Source of the DNA: Dipteris shenzhenensis
Lineage: Eukaryota > Polypodiophyta > Polypodiopsida > Gleicheniales
Length of the DNA: 64,000 nucleotides
Reading direction: 5' to 3' (one strand)
NCBI GenBank assembly: GCA_047967505.1
Contig: CM106538.1
Shown here: piece after piece, positions 58,801-62,880 of the stretch
Numbering within the stretch: the first letter of the stretch is position 1
Layout of the letters: every line of letters begins with the position of its first letter
Program-made: the position numbers and the translations under genes
The notes under the pieces: model-generated
What the model was told of the DNA's origin: nothing
What the model saw: the letters and a program-made list of their open reading frames with translations, nothing else
Databases searched by the model: none

Positions 58801-61800
58801 CACGAAAATGTCAATGGAGAGGCTCAGAAGAACGGTCGTCGAAGAAGCTTCAAAACGGAGCCAAAATGGCTCCAAACGAGCTCTGAAAGGCCCCTAAAAA
58901 GAGGCTGAAAGTGAACTATTTACCCTCTTTTTTTTCTTTTCTTTTTTTGTTGGGAGGGGGTACCTAAGTCACCTAGGACAGTTAGTACAGCAATAATCTA
59001 AGACTTCTAAGGCAATTAGGACTGTTGGTTAGTCTAACCTAACCAACCCATGAGGTACTCGATCCTAGTAAATTTGACCCAACCTAACCAGACCAAACTA
59101 ATTAAACCTAAACAAGGTAACTTAACCCACTAACTAGCTAGACCTAACCAAACCTAAACTAACCTAACCAACTAGCAAATCCCACTAACCCACTATAGTC
59201 AGGAACCTTAGAGGCTAAGGTTGTAGGTGGGTGTGGACGGCGGCGCACGAGCGTAGACTGGCGCGAAATGGGTGGCGAGGCATGTAGACGGGCGGGGGGT
59301 GGCACGACGGCGACGCAAGAAGCAGCAACGGGCTACGTAGGGCTTGGACGAAGGGCTAACGGCAATAGCGACGGCTGGACATGCGAAGGGTTGGAGAGGA
59401 GCGGGAGACGCAGGTTGGAGAGGAGAGACGATAGGATCCGGAGATTGAAGGTCTCCAGACGGGATTGAAGGCGTCCGATTGGGTTGGGTTTGAAGTAGTA
59501 AAGGGGAAGCGTCAATTTCCCAAACACATGCTGCTTGCAGGCGACGGTCTACACTCGACGGTCTTGCAGGATGTGTTGGGCTGCATGAGGCGCGACGAAC
59601 GATTCAGGTTAAGCAAGCATTTGTCGTTGACATTGGAGTTGAGATTGAGCACCACTTATTGAGTTCGTCTTGTCAGGCAGCTGGTCTAGGATAGGCTGAG
59701 CAATTTGCTGTAGGAAGGGAAGAGCATCAATGACTGTTCTGCTCCCTGCTTGTCTGCTTGCTCCTATGTCATTTATCCCCCACAATCGTGAACCTTGATA
59801 GTCGATCAGACTTTGCGTTGGACGTCAGACTCTCACGTTGGTCTACACGATGGATACGACTCCTAACTCTTGCGTTGGTCTACTTTTGGAGTCCGGAATG
59901 AAAGTGAATGGGAAAAACAATGGTGCTAGGGTCGGAGCTCTGATACCAATGTAGAGAAGGGATAGGGACAGATTTGGAGAAAGGGGGATAGAGGAGCAGA
60001 AGGGAGAGAGAGAGAGAGAGAGGGGAAGAGGGAGGGAAAAGGGTAGGAGAGAGAGAATGAAGTAGGAAAGAGAGGGAGAGATTGAGAGGGAGTAGGGAAG
60101 AGAGAGAGAGAGAGAGAGTGAGTGACCGTAGGCAGGAAGGAGGAAGGGAGAGTAGATGGGATTAGATGTCACATCAAAAAGTACATAGTGGGTGGATGGA
60201 AACTTTTATATTCCCTCCACATTCCCCCCCTAAAGGGCCTCTAACTTGGCCTCTTTTTCCCCTTCATTACATCTCTCTAGTTTCTCCCAGCATGCAGTTC
60301 CAACTCCCACTCCTGGCCATTTCACCTGCAGTTCAGAGCAGGCATCCATTCAATTGTTATCAATTCCAGGCTGCAGCAGTAGCAGTTCATGGCCTGCAGC
60401 TAGACGCAGCAGATCCAGTGTACCCAGGAGCCATACCAATTGGCACACATGTACAGACAGTTGTTATGGCACCTTTGGCCAGCATTTATAATACATAACT
60501 AAGCATGTTACAGTATTTAGGAAGATCTTCGATAGCCATTGTGATTGAGGTCTGTTGCACACATTCATGTACACACATTCAGTATACTTCCGCACATCAC
60601 AGTAGATGGTCTCGCATGCCACATTGGAGTCCCAAGCATGGCATGGCAGTAAGTCCCCGCATGTTAGACAGTCACTTGACAATGGAGATGCTCCATCAGC
60701 CTCATGGAGAAGCTCTCAGGGACAATGAAGGTATCCTCGATCTAGGGTCAGCACCTGCTCCTCGATCTATGGTCAGCTCCTGCTCCTCCAAATACTAGCA
60801 AACCACCCTGGAACACAGGTACCATCCATGCAGCACCACATGTCCCACACACCAACATCCCAGCTTCGTCGTGCACTCCAAGTACCATCAATAAGTTCAT
60901 TCACAAAGACAACACTTCGTCAACTCCGCACATGCCAGGACAACAATCATCCATCTTACAGATGATCATCCAGCTGTCCCCCTCAAAAACTGAGAACAAC
61001 CTTGATCCTGCAAAGCATCTTGCTTCGTGATGTTTCCAACCCAACTATGTGCCGCACCATCTGCAATCAGGTCCATGAAACCTTGTGCAAGGAAATCCTT
61101 GTCATGCTCCACAAAGATCCCCACAGGCAGGAATACCTCCAATTGTCACCAAAGAGATTCCACTGACACAATCATCCTCCTCTGATCCTCCAGATCCCCA
61201 GTCTCCACCTAAAAGGCTTTGACAAATCACCACCTGGTCCTTCTAGCATCATGCCGGTAGGCCAACCTAGAGAGCAGCCTCCTCACCTTCATTGGTTAGC
61301 AACTTGAACTTACCAAAATCTTTGTCACCAACCCTAGGGCAAGCACCGAAAGCCTCCGCAATGAGAAAGAGCTTTCTGTCTGTATGGAAGGCTTTCTCCC
61401 TCCAATCTTCAACCATGCATTCCTCTACAAACGACCATCCAAAGCAATCTACTTAATAAAATAAATTGAGAAAACATACGCTGGGAATTCAGCCCAATGT
61501 TGCCATTGCAACAAGCCAGGTACACCCATAAGTACCATCATCTTCAGCATCCATGTGTAACTCTGTAAGCATGCCCCCCCTCGTAAACTCTAGCTCATCA
61601 TGCTTCACCTCTGAATGAGCACCTCCATCTCTGCCAGTGGTACTGGACTTGTCCTAAGATCCAATACTGAGCCACCTGCCATCTCCACCATGGTCAAGGT
61701 CTGTGCACCACTCCTTGATGTCTGCCATGAACACCGTCACGCTTGGGTCTACAGACCCTATCTTGGTGAGAGTCATTACCAAGAAAAGTTTCTCCATTGC

Positions 61801-62880
61801 CAGATTCTGTCTTTGATTGGTCCTCCTCCTTTGCTTGGTCAGCACTCTTCTTCTTGCACTCCTTTGCAAAATGTCCAAGCCTGCAATAGAAGCACTTCTT
61901 CTTGCTTAGCCCATCAAAAGATATACCTATCTAAGACTAGAATATGTCCAATCATACAAATTTAGATTTTTTGTTGTTCTAAAGACCAAAAATTAGCTGT
62001 TGGGGCTTCTGCACCCGCGTAAGATAAATTGATGTAGTTGAACAGCTGATCACCAGTGGGCGAAAATTCAAGAATTTGCATGTCCGCTAAGGTGATAGAA
62101 AAATATACCTTTGTAAGACTAGAATATGTCCAATCATACAAATTTAGATTTTTTGTTGTTCTAAAGACCAAAAATTAGCTGTTGGGGCTTCCCCGCGCAG
62201 GATAAATCGATGTAGTTGAACAGCTTTTTAAGAGTCCCTATCATCTTTTTAATCCCTAGCACCCTTCTTTTAATGGGCCTTACCTTTGATGGGCTTCTAC
62301 CCCATCAAAAGAGCCCCTATCATTTTTTTAATCCCTAGGACCCTTCTTTTAATGGGCCTTACCTTTGCCAAACTTGCCCTTGTCCATAAAGACGCATTGT
62401 CAGTGTCGTTCCCTTCATATAGATTCATTTGCACTTCCTCCATTCAAAAAATAAGTCCATGCTGCTTTGCACTTTTGCACGTGGCAATCCCACGGTCCCA
62501 AGAAAATTATGACTCCTTCACATAAACCCAAGGTTGACCAAGCTTACTACCCTACTACCGCTTCAGTTACAAGTTTCAGCACTGAAATTACAGAAACATA
62601 TAAATGAAAAACTGTGAAGCAGGTTTTCCACAAAAAAAGAATCCTTATAAAATTCACATTCTTTAGTTCCCAGATCTGATGAAAACTGCTCATCAGTTCA
62701 GCAACAAGAGTCCCCAGGTCACATCCAAATGCCTATGTTCAGTGTTTACCATCTTGAAAGCACAAGTTGAAGTTGAACCCATGTGATGCCAGAAACTCCA
62801 AAGACGAAGCCTCGCAGGAAAAGGTAGACGTAGGTAGGTCAAGTGAGAGTTCGTCTCGAGGAAAAAGGTAAAAATTGTAC
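32836..62880 (-). CDS. PARN: PARN-type poly(A)-specific ribonuclease (7 exons seen, 5' end missing)
   Basis: Joined minus-strand exons: 62880-62750, 35355-34970, 34606-34487, 34154-34028, 33844-33559, 33434-33208 and probably 32918-32836. PARN is a DEDD-family 3' exonuclease that removes mRNA poly(A) tails. Family signs in order: FNFYLFP-like start with [82 protein letters not shown] (third acidic catalytic residue) and [11 protein letters not shown] (catalytic His and Asp). The first two catalytic acids (DxE) must lie upstream beyond the window. All introns start GT and end AG, and the reading phase is consistent at every junction, with no internal stop. The intron between the first two exons seen is 27,394 bp and full of transposons. 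The last exon gives a C-terminus without a visible RRM-like domain. Expression cannot be judged from sequence. Confidence 0.88.
33208..33434 (-). CDS. PARN: PARN-type gene, sixth exon in window
   Basis: From acceptor CACTGCAG to donor GTAATT. It encodes [20 protein letters not shown] with the catalytic His and Asp of the DEDDh site, then [20 protein letters not shown] and [20 protein letters not shown], where PARN proteins have a conserved N-x-L/I-x-L stretch after the active site. Ends in phase 1. Confidence 0.88.
33559..33844 (-). CDS. PARN: PARN-type gene, fifth exon in window
   Basis: From acceptor TGGTGCAG to donor GTGGGT. It encodes [20 protein letters not shown], then [13 protein letters not shown] with the third catalytic acidic residue, then a Ser/Leu-rich linker ([20 protein letters not shown]) ending in phase 2 ([11 protein letters not shown] across the junction). 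Confidence 0.88.
34028..34154 (-). CDS. PARN: PARN-type gene, fourth exon in window
   Basis: From acceptor AAATGCAG to donor GTAATG; 42 codons plus one base. It contains [20 protein letters not shown] and GHNCALG, the conserved GFxxVID...GKPxxGHN element at the re-entry into the nuclease domain of plant PARN proteins. Confidence 0.87.
34487..34606 (-). CDS. PARN: PARN-type gene, third exon in window
   Basis: Forty codons in phase 0 ([20 protein letters not shown] to [12 protein letters not shown]) between acceptor GACTGTGCAG and donor GTCAGT. Motif content is low, but the phase fits both neighbours and there are no stops. Confidence 0.75.
34970..35355 (-). CDS. PARN: PARN-type gene, second exon in window
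   Basis: Begins after acceptor TTTATTGCAG; the first two bases complete the Gly codon of the previous exon, giving [17 protein letters not shown]. It runs 128 codons, through [29 protein letters not shown] and [17 protein letters not shown] to [12 protein letters not shown], and ends in phase 0 before GTGATT. In PARN this part links the two halves of the nuclease fold and contains the inserted R3H-like region. Confidence 0.85.
35481..35762 (+). mobile_element. Copia-type 5' LTR with primer binding site
   Basis: Starts TGTTGGAGATATC and ends TTTCTAACA, directly followed by TGGTATCAGAGCC (35763-35775), the initiator-Met tRNA primer site. A TATA element lies in AGCCTATATAAGGC at 35622-35635, and (CT)n precedes the end. 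About 1.1 kb of non-coding leader-like sequence follows (35776-36917), with a 25-bp tandem phrase ATTCGAGGGCATCCT(C/T)GCCTAG at 36587 and 36611. No gag-pol and no matching 3' LTR are present, so it is a truncated or non-autonomous element. Confidence 0.75.
36905..37034 (+). mobile_element. Polypurine tract and start of an unrelated LTR
   Basis: AAAGTAAGGGGGGATGACGAG at about 36903-36923 looks like a polypurine tract followed by an LTR start (TGACGAGTGATGG...). This sequence resembles neither the copia LTR at 35481 nor the chromovirus LTR. It stops at 37034, where homology to the chromovirus LTR begins. It is probably the 3' end of the truncated element or of another family. Confidence 0.35.
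37035..38330 (+). repeat. Chromovirus 5' LTR (lacks its first 305 bp)
   Basis: Aligns with 44042-45339 of the 3' LTR from GGGCCTTCTAAACTTCAC to GAGGCCGGTTTCA. The first 305 bp of the LTR (TGTCACGGGGGCG to TTCCT) are absent and unrelated DNA abuts at 37034. Confidence 0.92.
38332..38350 (+). promoter_or_regulatory. Chromovirus primer binding site
   Basis: One base after the LTR end (TTTCA) is TGGTTCCATTGCCGGGATAC, which starts with TGG as required to pair with a tRNA 3' CCA end. It is not the initiator-Met site (TGGTATCAGAG) used by the other elements here; the primer tRNA was not identified. Confidence 0.7.
38444..39142 (+). CDS. Chromovirus gag, N-terminal part
   Basis: The ATG at 38444 is about 100 bp after the primer site. 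The 232-codon product is polar: a Gln/Glu/Ser-rich start ([20 protein letters not shown]), a leucine-heptad-like stretch ([20 protein letters not shown], about residues 66-85) followed by [13 protein letters not shown], and a tandem peptide ([11 protein letters not shown] / [11 protein letters not shown], about residues 106-129). The frame ends at a stop at 39140, while the capsid domain continues in another frame from about 39090. A frameshift has therefore split gag, or the two are linked by a programmed shift; a simple indel is more likely. Confidence 0.75.
   Translation: MVSTHEQESSTTPQRRRQESLNDPASVQLQEAQQMPFEQATHEATTELNGDTSSSSESDDATMLNAQLASAVTALTQLAQNLAQIVQTNAKKKKKSRKHKQRKSEYTHASASHGGPHTHASVSHEGQPSKMTQKVTSKREESPKRALKKEVQKVQPVQQYEQPAQGLGLGISTPQNNNVQSINVAQPPQPYLRQQPEYFGTDSIFDAMLISPPIGHRKQVMYDNVGAKHGSP
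39090..40766 (+). CDS. Chromovirus gag capsid, zinc knuckle and protease
   Basis: This frame has no suitable ATG at its left end and should be read as a continuation of gag. It holds the Retrotrans_gag capsid ([45 protein letters not shown]; about 39270-39470), a basic linker, the CCHC knuckle [14 protein letters not shown] (39945-39986) and a retropepsin with [20 protein letters not shown] (active Asp codon at 40194) and [19 protein letters not shown] is a valid active site. After RPEDHQID the frame runs into a stop at 40764. The usual RT-proximal segment is missing there, pointing to a small deletion. Confidence 0.88.
   Translation: MENKSCMTMWEPSMALPSEGNAANIQPSLGQPISNVYKEFKDGGSHVKFDTYNGVRDRYKALTFLQQFDAAFLGGLFTEASKMRKVATFLKGNALKWYTNLMLHGDAPTTWLEFKQVFSSTWLTPTFEVEVLSHWHDLSYKLCKNLDDYTQRFWDVLLPLSSYRHVSLKEQIERYCCGLPSELRDYCIKTKVGSITQLIENARTAYAWMQEKNLGFMDSKKEDNKRAAKHQDKDIKSENKNYDKRPFQKGGKAQFKAGQRRGQPNKQPRTKLSDEEKKSLMEQNKCFICKGEGHRSYDCPFKKRDRSHDDKNGDKQADRKGKKPKPSAGLLPDVIGSLPHAHDEEEMKKTEMCRAWGKIRNQNCLFFFDSGTKANFITPDMAGRLGIEPEEMGPSGMCDMANPELNTPVTPIIGKLRMHIQGYQDAEDFYIMPLPECDALLGMPWMYRVGADVQMRNKKISLTHRGKNHVLDVNLKGESIPLVSASCISNVIKRHISAYLIFVKEDSQPVQEGSTLSALDRERAAFISDFQDCFSDALPQELPPKRPEDHQIDSWKRN
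40751..41209 (+). CDS. Chromovirus reverse transcriptase
   Basis: RT motifs are in order: [55 protein letters not shown] (motif A), [20 protein letters not shown] (motif B), and [17 protein letters not shown] with catalytic FFDD at 41132-41143 (usually YxDD). The frame ends at 41207. The next frame restarts with [20 protein letters not shown], so about 8-10 residues between these two parts are missing compared with relatives. The block lacks its own start codon and was part of the Gag-Pol polyprotein. Confidence 0.92.
   Translation: MEKELIQPSNSPYCSPVLLVQKKDGSWRMCIDYRALNKVTIKNRFPIPRIDDILDRLEGPSMFSRIDLKSGYHQIRIRPEDVYKTAFRTSFGLYEFLVMPFGLTNAPATFNRMMDRIFRAHRKFVGTFFDDIIVFSKNEQEHRKHLTIVFQE
41212..43446 (+). 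CDS. Chromovirus RNase H, integrase and chromodomain
   Basis: The ATG at 41233 is internal. Order: RT connection ([20 protein letters not shown]), RNase H ([55 protein letters not shown]), integrase zinc finger ([16 protein letters not shown] ... CMVCQKVK; about 42126-42260), integrase core ([48 protein letters not shown] with D, D, E present), GPF-type C-terminal region ([20 protein letters not shown]), and a chromodomain near the end ([20 protein letters not shown]). The chromodomain recognises modified histones and guides insertion. The aromatic residues that bind methyl-lysine are partly kept (Y, W). Confidence 0.94.
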   Translation, partial: TKKSEFFMHEIHFLGHIVSKDGVKMDPAKVEAMRSWPILKNLHEVRSFLGFCSYYRRFIKYFAEIASPLHALQKKAVPFRWGPKENAAFEELKQKLCSEPVIILPDLAKPFAVTCDACGNSIGGTLMQDGRVVAYESRVLKDAELYLQIYEKEMLAVIHALTTWKHYLLGADFYVQTDHQSLRYFLTQRKLSEKHMRWANFLSMFHFQIVHVPGNKNVMADALSRKPQPEAVSKKPSVSAVSIAYNNVLDVMKDQYVNDVDFSAIYERLSDGQRHDHYMLKEGFILMHGRLCVTDQMRQKVIMESHAPPYAGHRGITATITAVEQYFYWPSLRKDVEEYVRTCMVCQKVKFDRQKAPGLLHPLPIPDRPWQSIAMDFVYDLPRTPTGHDGLWTIICRFSKQAHFVPVRKKITADQMAKLFLQHVFKYHGMPESIISDRDPRMTSLFWRGLFENMGTTLNFSSSFHPQSDGQSEQENSTILDMFKCYVSDHKSKWEHYLPLLEYAYNNTVHTSTGKAPFEIVEGARKIPPILHTKEKIFEADRFVESLEEAYKKIKYALQRSQVLRFQKARLKNKKGKERLHTKLNMRYYGPFQVSEKINEVAYRLKLPPHWKIHNAFHVSLLKQYHGDIPEDVSDEVQPEVEEQDELLVPEQILAHRDRKLKGKVIRRYLVKFQNYPSLDAKWMEEGELADSPGILQLYLDAFQLEPTAVRAPTGSSAERASGALPDVREGGSTSTPSVQTGTH
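43725..43736 (+). promoter_or_regulatory. Chromovirus polypurine tract
   Basis: AAGAGAGGGGTA immediately precedes the LTR start TGTCACGGGGGCG at 43737, the standard plus-strand priming position. Confidence 0.8.
43737..45339 (+). repeat. Chromovirus 3' LTR (1,603 bp, complete)
   Basis: Starts TGTCACGGGGGCGTGAAATT and ends GCCGGTTTCA. It is unusually long compared with the other LTRs here. The first 305 bp have no partner on the left side. No obvious canonical TATA box was seen. Confidence 0.92.
45640..46165 (-). pseudogene. Ty3 RT/RNase H relic
   Basis: On the minus strand the phrase [21 protein letters not shown] (about 46143-46081) followed by [16 protein letters not shown] (about 46020-45970) is the RT connection and tether region of a Ty3 element. 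RNase H-like fragments continue toward 45640 ([10 protein letters not shown]). Many stops. The young chromovirus 3' end lies right next to it at 45339, so the relic was probably the insertion target or a neighbour. Confidence 0.6.
46540..46710. repeat. Tandem duplication with long poly-G tract
   Basis: A block beginning GCAGCTCACAGGTTCGAGCT and ending CTTACTATGCCTCACCTTTGA occurs at about 46550-46617 and again at 46643-46710 with one mismatch. Each is preceded by a G run: 9 G before the first and 21 G (46620-46640) before the second. The phrase GGTTCGAGCT is B-box-like, but the rest does not fold as a tRNA. Confidence 0.7.
46690..47120 (-). pseudogene. hAT-like transposase relic (DUF659 region)
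   Basis: The minus strand encodes, with stops, [31 protein letters not shown] and [20 protein letters not shown] (to about 46712). The phrase C-x-V-x-DGWxxxxxRPLxN matches the conserved CxIMxDGWTDxxxRxLINF of the DUF659 domain of hAT-type transposases of plants. Upstream (about 47100-46880) are patches of similar quality. It ends where the poly-G duplication begins. Confidence 0.55.
47150..47555. other. Spacer between hAT-like and LINE relics
   Basis: AT-rich sequence with no supported coding frame; a short frame at 47344-47574 has no motif. Confidence 0.25.
47560..48515 (-). pseudogene. LINE 3' end relic (zf-RVT region)
   Basis: On the minus strand fragments in several frames spell out the C-terminal end of a plant L1-type LINE ORF2: [20 protein letters not shown] (about 48445-48385), FWKRLWKSL (about 48275-48250), [14 protein letters not shown] (the zf-RVT zinc motif, about 48165-48120) and [20 protein letters not shown] (about 47900-47840). 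Plant LINEs show this order: a W/K-rich stretch, CxxC...H...C, then LLWxIWxxRN. Frameshifts are common. The 5' parts (endonuclease, RT core) are not here. Confidence 0.6.
48530..49419 (-). pseudogene. Ty3 RNase H relic, with tandem duplication
   Basis: The minus strand has [10 protein letters not shown] followed by [17 protein letters not shown], then [38 protein letters not shown] and NNVVADALG-like, the RNase H order of a Ty3 element. A segment of about 350 bp beginning TCTTTATCATACAC is tandemly duplicated: one copy from 49029 to 49381, the second from 49382. The second copy is interrupted after 38 bp by the Penelope-like element and resumes at 52153. Inside the first copy a 55-bp stretch (about 49188-49242) is itself duplicated. 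Confidence 0.72.
49420..52152 (-). mobile_element. Penelope-like retroelement, 5'-truncated, with 19-bp target duplication
   Basis: The insertion is bounded on both sides by ACCTAGATGATGTCACAAT (49401-49419 and 52153-52171), which read through restores the Ty3 RNase H segment. The minus-strand order is a reverse transcriptase frame, then about 530 bp of 3' non-coding DNA with (CT)15 at 49801-49830, ending ACTAGTCTTACAAAGGTAT-like at 49420. The last 70 bp recur at 61921 and 62103. The coding frame is open right up to the 5' junction with no suitable ATG there, so the copy is probably 5'-truncated, as expected of target-primed reverse transcription. LTRs are absent. Confidence 0.85.
49950..52154 (-). 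CDS. Penelope-like reverse transcriptase (about 724 codons, open)
   Basis: The uninterrupted frame has no ATG at its start: the codon at 52124 is TTG, and the first Met is about 68 residues later (EVMDSLPRF). Numbering from that TTG, RT motifs are [19 protein letters not shown] (about 321), [19 protein letters not shown] (motif A, Asp 403), [20 protein letters not shown] (motif B, about 498-517), [12 protein letters not shown] (motif C, Asp 550-551), and [11 protein letters not shown] with [15 protein letters not shown] (about 623-654). IPMG, RxIDDL and PHxDSN fit Penelope-like RTs, not LTR or LINE RTs. The N-terminal half has a CCC cluster (120-122), GHVVT (136-140) and AIDKG (174-178), resembling CxC and DKG motifs reported for Naiad/Chlamys-type Penelope elements. 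No GIY-YIG endonuclease is visible at either end. All catalytic aspartates are present. Confidence 0.85.
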   Translation of the reverse strand, partial: VKVLFKLQYTLENFSFEDLNLNKLHYIQLKTSLDRFLKVKASFQSKEVYLNKELLICIFTSPSLDKIGLNSILKSPEVMDSLPRFVRRIWKHPVVAWKYVKTLGQKAFNYGEIGKRLSEHSKSSILKEPCCCKSKRFQSFIDADLGHVVTTDTSILLSSNLRDLFMKGTKFRLYSFKESCLLKAIDKGISKFVLQLEECLGVKNILSEWKGKILKKVTLKLEEVPSVICSKKSNHLSKEDETLLRKFHRNFVISYVDKCSNNFVFICKKFYLECLLREVNSSAKTYAPALVSQKDLISKHQSFCKSSGFVCNPSIPFLCAAWKFHKTPKKPRFIAAACETTLTNISKWLSYCFKAMLPSVHELWRDLLKEADVPSNSSWILNDSVGVIPVVKFFNSSRSIQEKESPILLQTYDFTTLYTKIELEDLKFRIKKLVAEVFKLRFDKDRCKVLKVEKTALCFDFLWLKNKDHDIGSKKKRYTKVVSVEDVCSWIDFLLDNLYITIGDSLFQQVIGIPMGTNCAVFLANFYLFTYEFEFMQRLISINTCPIILHKLSQVRRFIDDLFVPDVPNFQDFMYKDARAFGEGIYPRDSCELNCTSKGDSCVFLDLRLSHSTIGLEVDIYDKREQPEYSGLHIIKMPHIDSNISDLAKYGVISSQFHRFSRLCTTKESFITHCSNLITLLLHKRYNPRKIMKKVRTFLDMKSFIYGVSALGLFRMIELKLKTKSGELNSPFFF
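52153..52765 (-). pseudogene. Ty3 RNase H/RT relic, continuing past the Penelope insertion
   Basis: The second copy of the duplicated RNase H segment (52153-52440) is followed on the minus strand by the RT end: [20 protein letters not shown] with [26 protein letters not shown]-like, and [12 protein letters not shown] (about 52725-52450). In this copy the RNase H keeps a few bases lost in the first copy (ATCTCGGAAGCATC at about 52230). Stops throughout. Confidence 0.7.
52770..53171 (+). mobile_element. U3/TATA part of an LTR interrupted by the 53-60 kb chromovirus
   Basis: The plus strand shows a GC-rich stretch with many CTGGTCAG/GACCAG words, then AAGGCTATATAAGGTGCC (TATA at about 53115-53121). 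Removing the chromovirus and one TCTCT joins it to CTAGTTTCTCCCAGCATGCAG at 60277. This makes an R-U5-like continuation of unknown length. A similar promoter part occurs near 63.9 kb on the minus strand. Confidence 0.45.
53172..53488 (-). repeat. 3' LTR of the 53-60 kb chromovirus
   Basis: TG...CA ends, with purine-rich GA repeats in the plus-strand reading (53220-53345) and a TATATAG-like stretch at 53433-53440. Matches 59950-60271. Confidence 0.9.
53569..54216 (-). pseudogene. Integrase C-terminus and chromodomain
   Basis: The minus-strand frame contains the integrase end ([73 protein letters not shown]) and a good chromodomain ([34 protein letters not shown], ending QDNPYLLPD). It stops at 53569. 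Chromodomains of this type read methylated histone tails and steer the integrase. The three aromatic cage positions are occupied (Y/Y, W). Confidence 0.88.
54252..54881 (-). pseudogene. Integrase zinc finger and core (damaged)
   Basis: The frame has the H2C2 finger ([20 protein letters not shown] ... [11 protein letters not shown]), the first Asp ([20 protein letters not shown]), [13 protein letters not shown], and the Glu motif ([20 protein letters not shown]). The region of the second Asp, normally VSDRDPRF, reads through out of frame ([19 protein letters not shown]), so the catalytic triad is broken by two compensating frameshifts. Confidence 0.85.
54882..55455 (-). pseudogene. RNase H (broken)
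   Basis: [20 protein letters not shown] and [20 protein letters not shown] (about 55148-55040) mark the RNase H C-terminal part. Upstream fragments ([12 protein letters not shown]-like at about 55340-55300, and a [13 protein letters not shown]-like stretch near 55180) supply the middle. Stops and shifts near 55150 and 55230. Confidence 0.75.
55456..56072 (-). pseudogene. RT with catalytic half deleted
   Basis: The first half is open (56072-55665): [74 protein letters not shown]. The next recognisable part, [20 protein letters not shown] with [20 protein letters not shown] (55650-55500), belongs after the YxDD box. About 110 residues between them, including motif B and YxDD, are gone. The 10-bp direct repeat GAGCTCAAAT (55661-55670 and 55684-55693) sits at the junction. 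Confidence 0.85.
56115..56650 (-). pseudogene. Retropepsin protease
   Basis: Two minus-strand frames: [20 protein letters not shown] with [20 protein letters not shown] (active-site DSGS, 56650-56438), then after a frameshift [20 protein letters not shown] and [18 protein letters not shown] (56429-56115). The aspartic protease would cut the Gag-Pol polyprotein. Confidence 0.82.
56660..58875 (-). pseudogene. Gag of the 53-60 kb chromovirus
   Basis: The capsid part is open at 57819-57220: [76 protein letters not shown]. Upstream in other frames is a Pro/Gly/Ser-rich N-terminus (about 58100-57860), of which a second copy lies on the plus strand at 25.4 kb. Downstream toward protease is an Asp-rich linker (56989-56699, [20 protein letters not shown]). 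A zinc knuckle seems to be present in decayed form near 57050-56970 ([16 protein letters not shown]). Confidence 0.72.
58876..59936 (-). other. Leader of the 53-60 kb chromovirus
   Basis: Non-coding DNA between primer site and gag. The part 58980-59210 is an irregular AACCTAA/ACCTAACC repeat on the plus strand (TTAGGT on the element strand), and 59220-59470 is GC-rich with CGACGG/GGCGACG words. No frame is convincing. Confidence 0.6.
59937..59949 (-). promoter_or_regulatory. Primer binding site (initiator-Met tRNA)
   Basis: TTGGTATCAGAGC on the minus strand starts immediately after the LTR end TTCTCTACA; it matches the 3' end of plant initiator-Met tRNA. Confidence 0.9.
59950..60271 (-). repeat. 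5' LTR of the 53-60 kb chromovirus
   Basis: 322 bp, TG...CA ends, matching 53172-53488 including TTAGATGTCACATCAAAAAG and the CCCTCCACATTCCCCCCCTAAA stretch. Confidence 0.92.
60277..61790. other. Rest of the interrupted LTR and unassigned element DNA
   Basis: Continuation of the LTR-like sequence of 52770-53171, rich in GCAG/CAGC words up to about 60480. A tandem phrase CTCGATCTAxGGTCAGC(A/T)CCTGCTC occurs at 60736 and 60761. Below about 60900, weakly coding minus-strand patches lead to the gag fragment at 61.8 kb. No domain could be recognised. Confidence 0.3.
61795..61920 (-). pseudogene. Gag fragment with zinc knuckle
   Basis: The minus strand encodes [20 protein letters not shown] followed by [20 protein letters not shown]. 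The CCHC spacing C-X2-C-X4-H-X4-C is intact. It is probably from a retrotransposon Gag or LINE ORF1; too little is left to choose. Confidence 0.6.
61921..62225 (-). mobile_element. Tandem pair of short units with Penelope 3' tail
   Basis: Copy A (61921-62047) and copy B (62103-62225) share about 125 bp from ATATACCT to TGTAGTTGAACAGCT. The first 70 bp of each also match the 3' end of the Penelope-like element (49420-49490: TAAGACTAGAATAxGTCCAATCATACAAATTTAGA). The 55 bp between the copies form a long imperfect hairpin (62049-62096). The phrase CCCATCAAAAG abuts the unit on the left (61910-61920) and recurs at 62301-62311. Confidence 0.6.
62226..62385. repeat. Tandem repeat, 79-bp period, plus 9-bp hairpin
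   Basis: CCCTATCATCTTTTTAATCC ... AATGGGCCTTACCTTTG at 62236-62288 recurs with few changes at 62315-62367. Between the two copies TTTGATGGG (62285-62293) and CCCATCAAA (62301-62309) form a perfect stem. Confidence 0.65.
62386..62749. other. Intron sequence next to the PARN exon
   Basis: Apparently unique sequence without element signs; probably original intron DNA. Confidence 0.35.
62750..62880 (-). CDS. PARN: PARN-type gene, most 5' exon in window
   Basis: The 131-nt exon encodes one partial codon, 43 codons ([15 protein letters not shown], then [19 protein letters not shown]) and ends in phase 1 before donor GTAAAC at 62749. The phrase EFLASxGFxFN followed by a conserved Gly matches the same place in PARN proteins, where it is directly followed by I-x-YL. 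That next part is found 27.4 kb away at 35355. The acceptor (TTATGTTAAAG) has a weak pyrimidine tract. Confidence 0.85.

Larger units (their letters stand above)
53172..60271 (-). mobile_element. Complete Ty3 chromovirus with TCTCT target duplication
   Basis: Minus strand: 5' LTR (60271-59950), initiator-Met primer site (59949-59937), long leader, gag, protease, RT, RNase H, integrase with chromodomain, 3' LTR (53488-53172). Both LTRs start TGTAATGAAGG and end TTCTCTACA. The 5-bp target duplication TCTCT is at 53167-53171 and 60272-60276. The LTRs (322 and 317 bp) differ at roughly 5-7% of positions by eye, mostly in GA repeats, so this insertion is older than the chromovirus at 37-45 kb. The coding frames are broken, and RT lacks its second half. 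Confidence 0.93.
35356..62749 (-). other. Giant intron (27.4 kb) of the PARN-type gene
   Basis: The donor GTAAAC (62749-62744) and acceptor TTTATTGCAG (35365-35356) bound this intron. They join [17 protein letters not shown] to ISYLSKPQ across a split Gly codon, a join expected from PARN homologs. Inside are at least three LTR-element insertions with recognisable ends, a Penelope-like element, and Ty3, LINE and hAT-like relics in both orientations. Orientation is mixed, so the elements are independent insertions and not one block. Confidence 0.8.

Noticed and set aside
62040-62085. Hammerhead ribozyme resembling CTGATCA-stem-CGAAA between the two Penelope-tail units
   Set aside because: The conserved core CUGAxGA has C in place of the essential G, and the bases that should form stem I do not pair. 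Only a plain hairpin can be supported.
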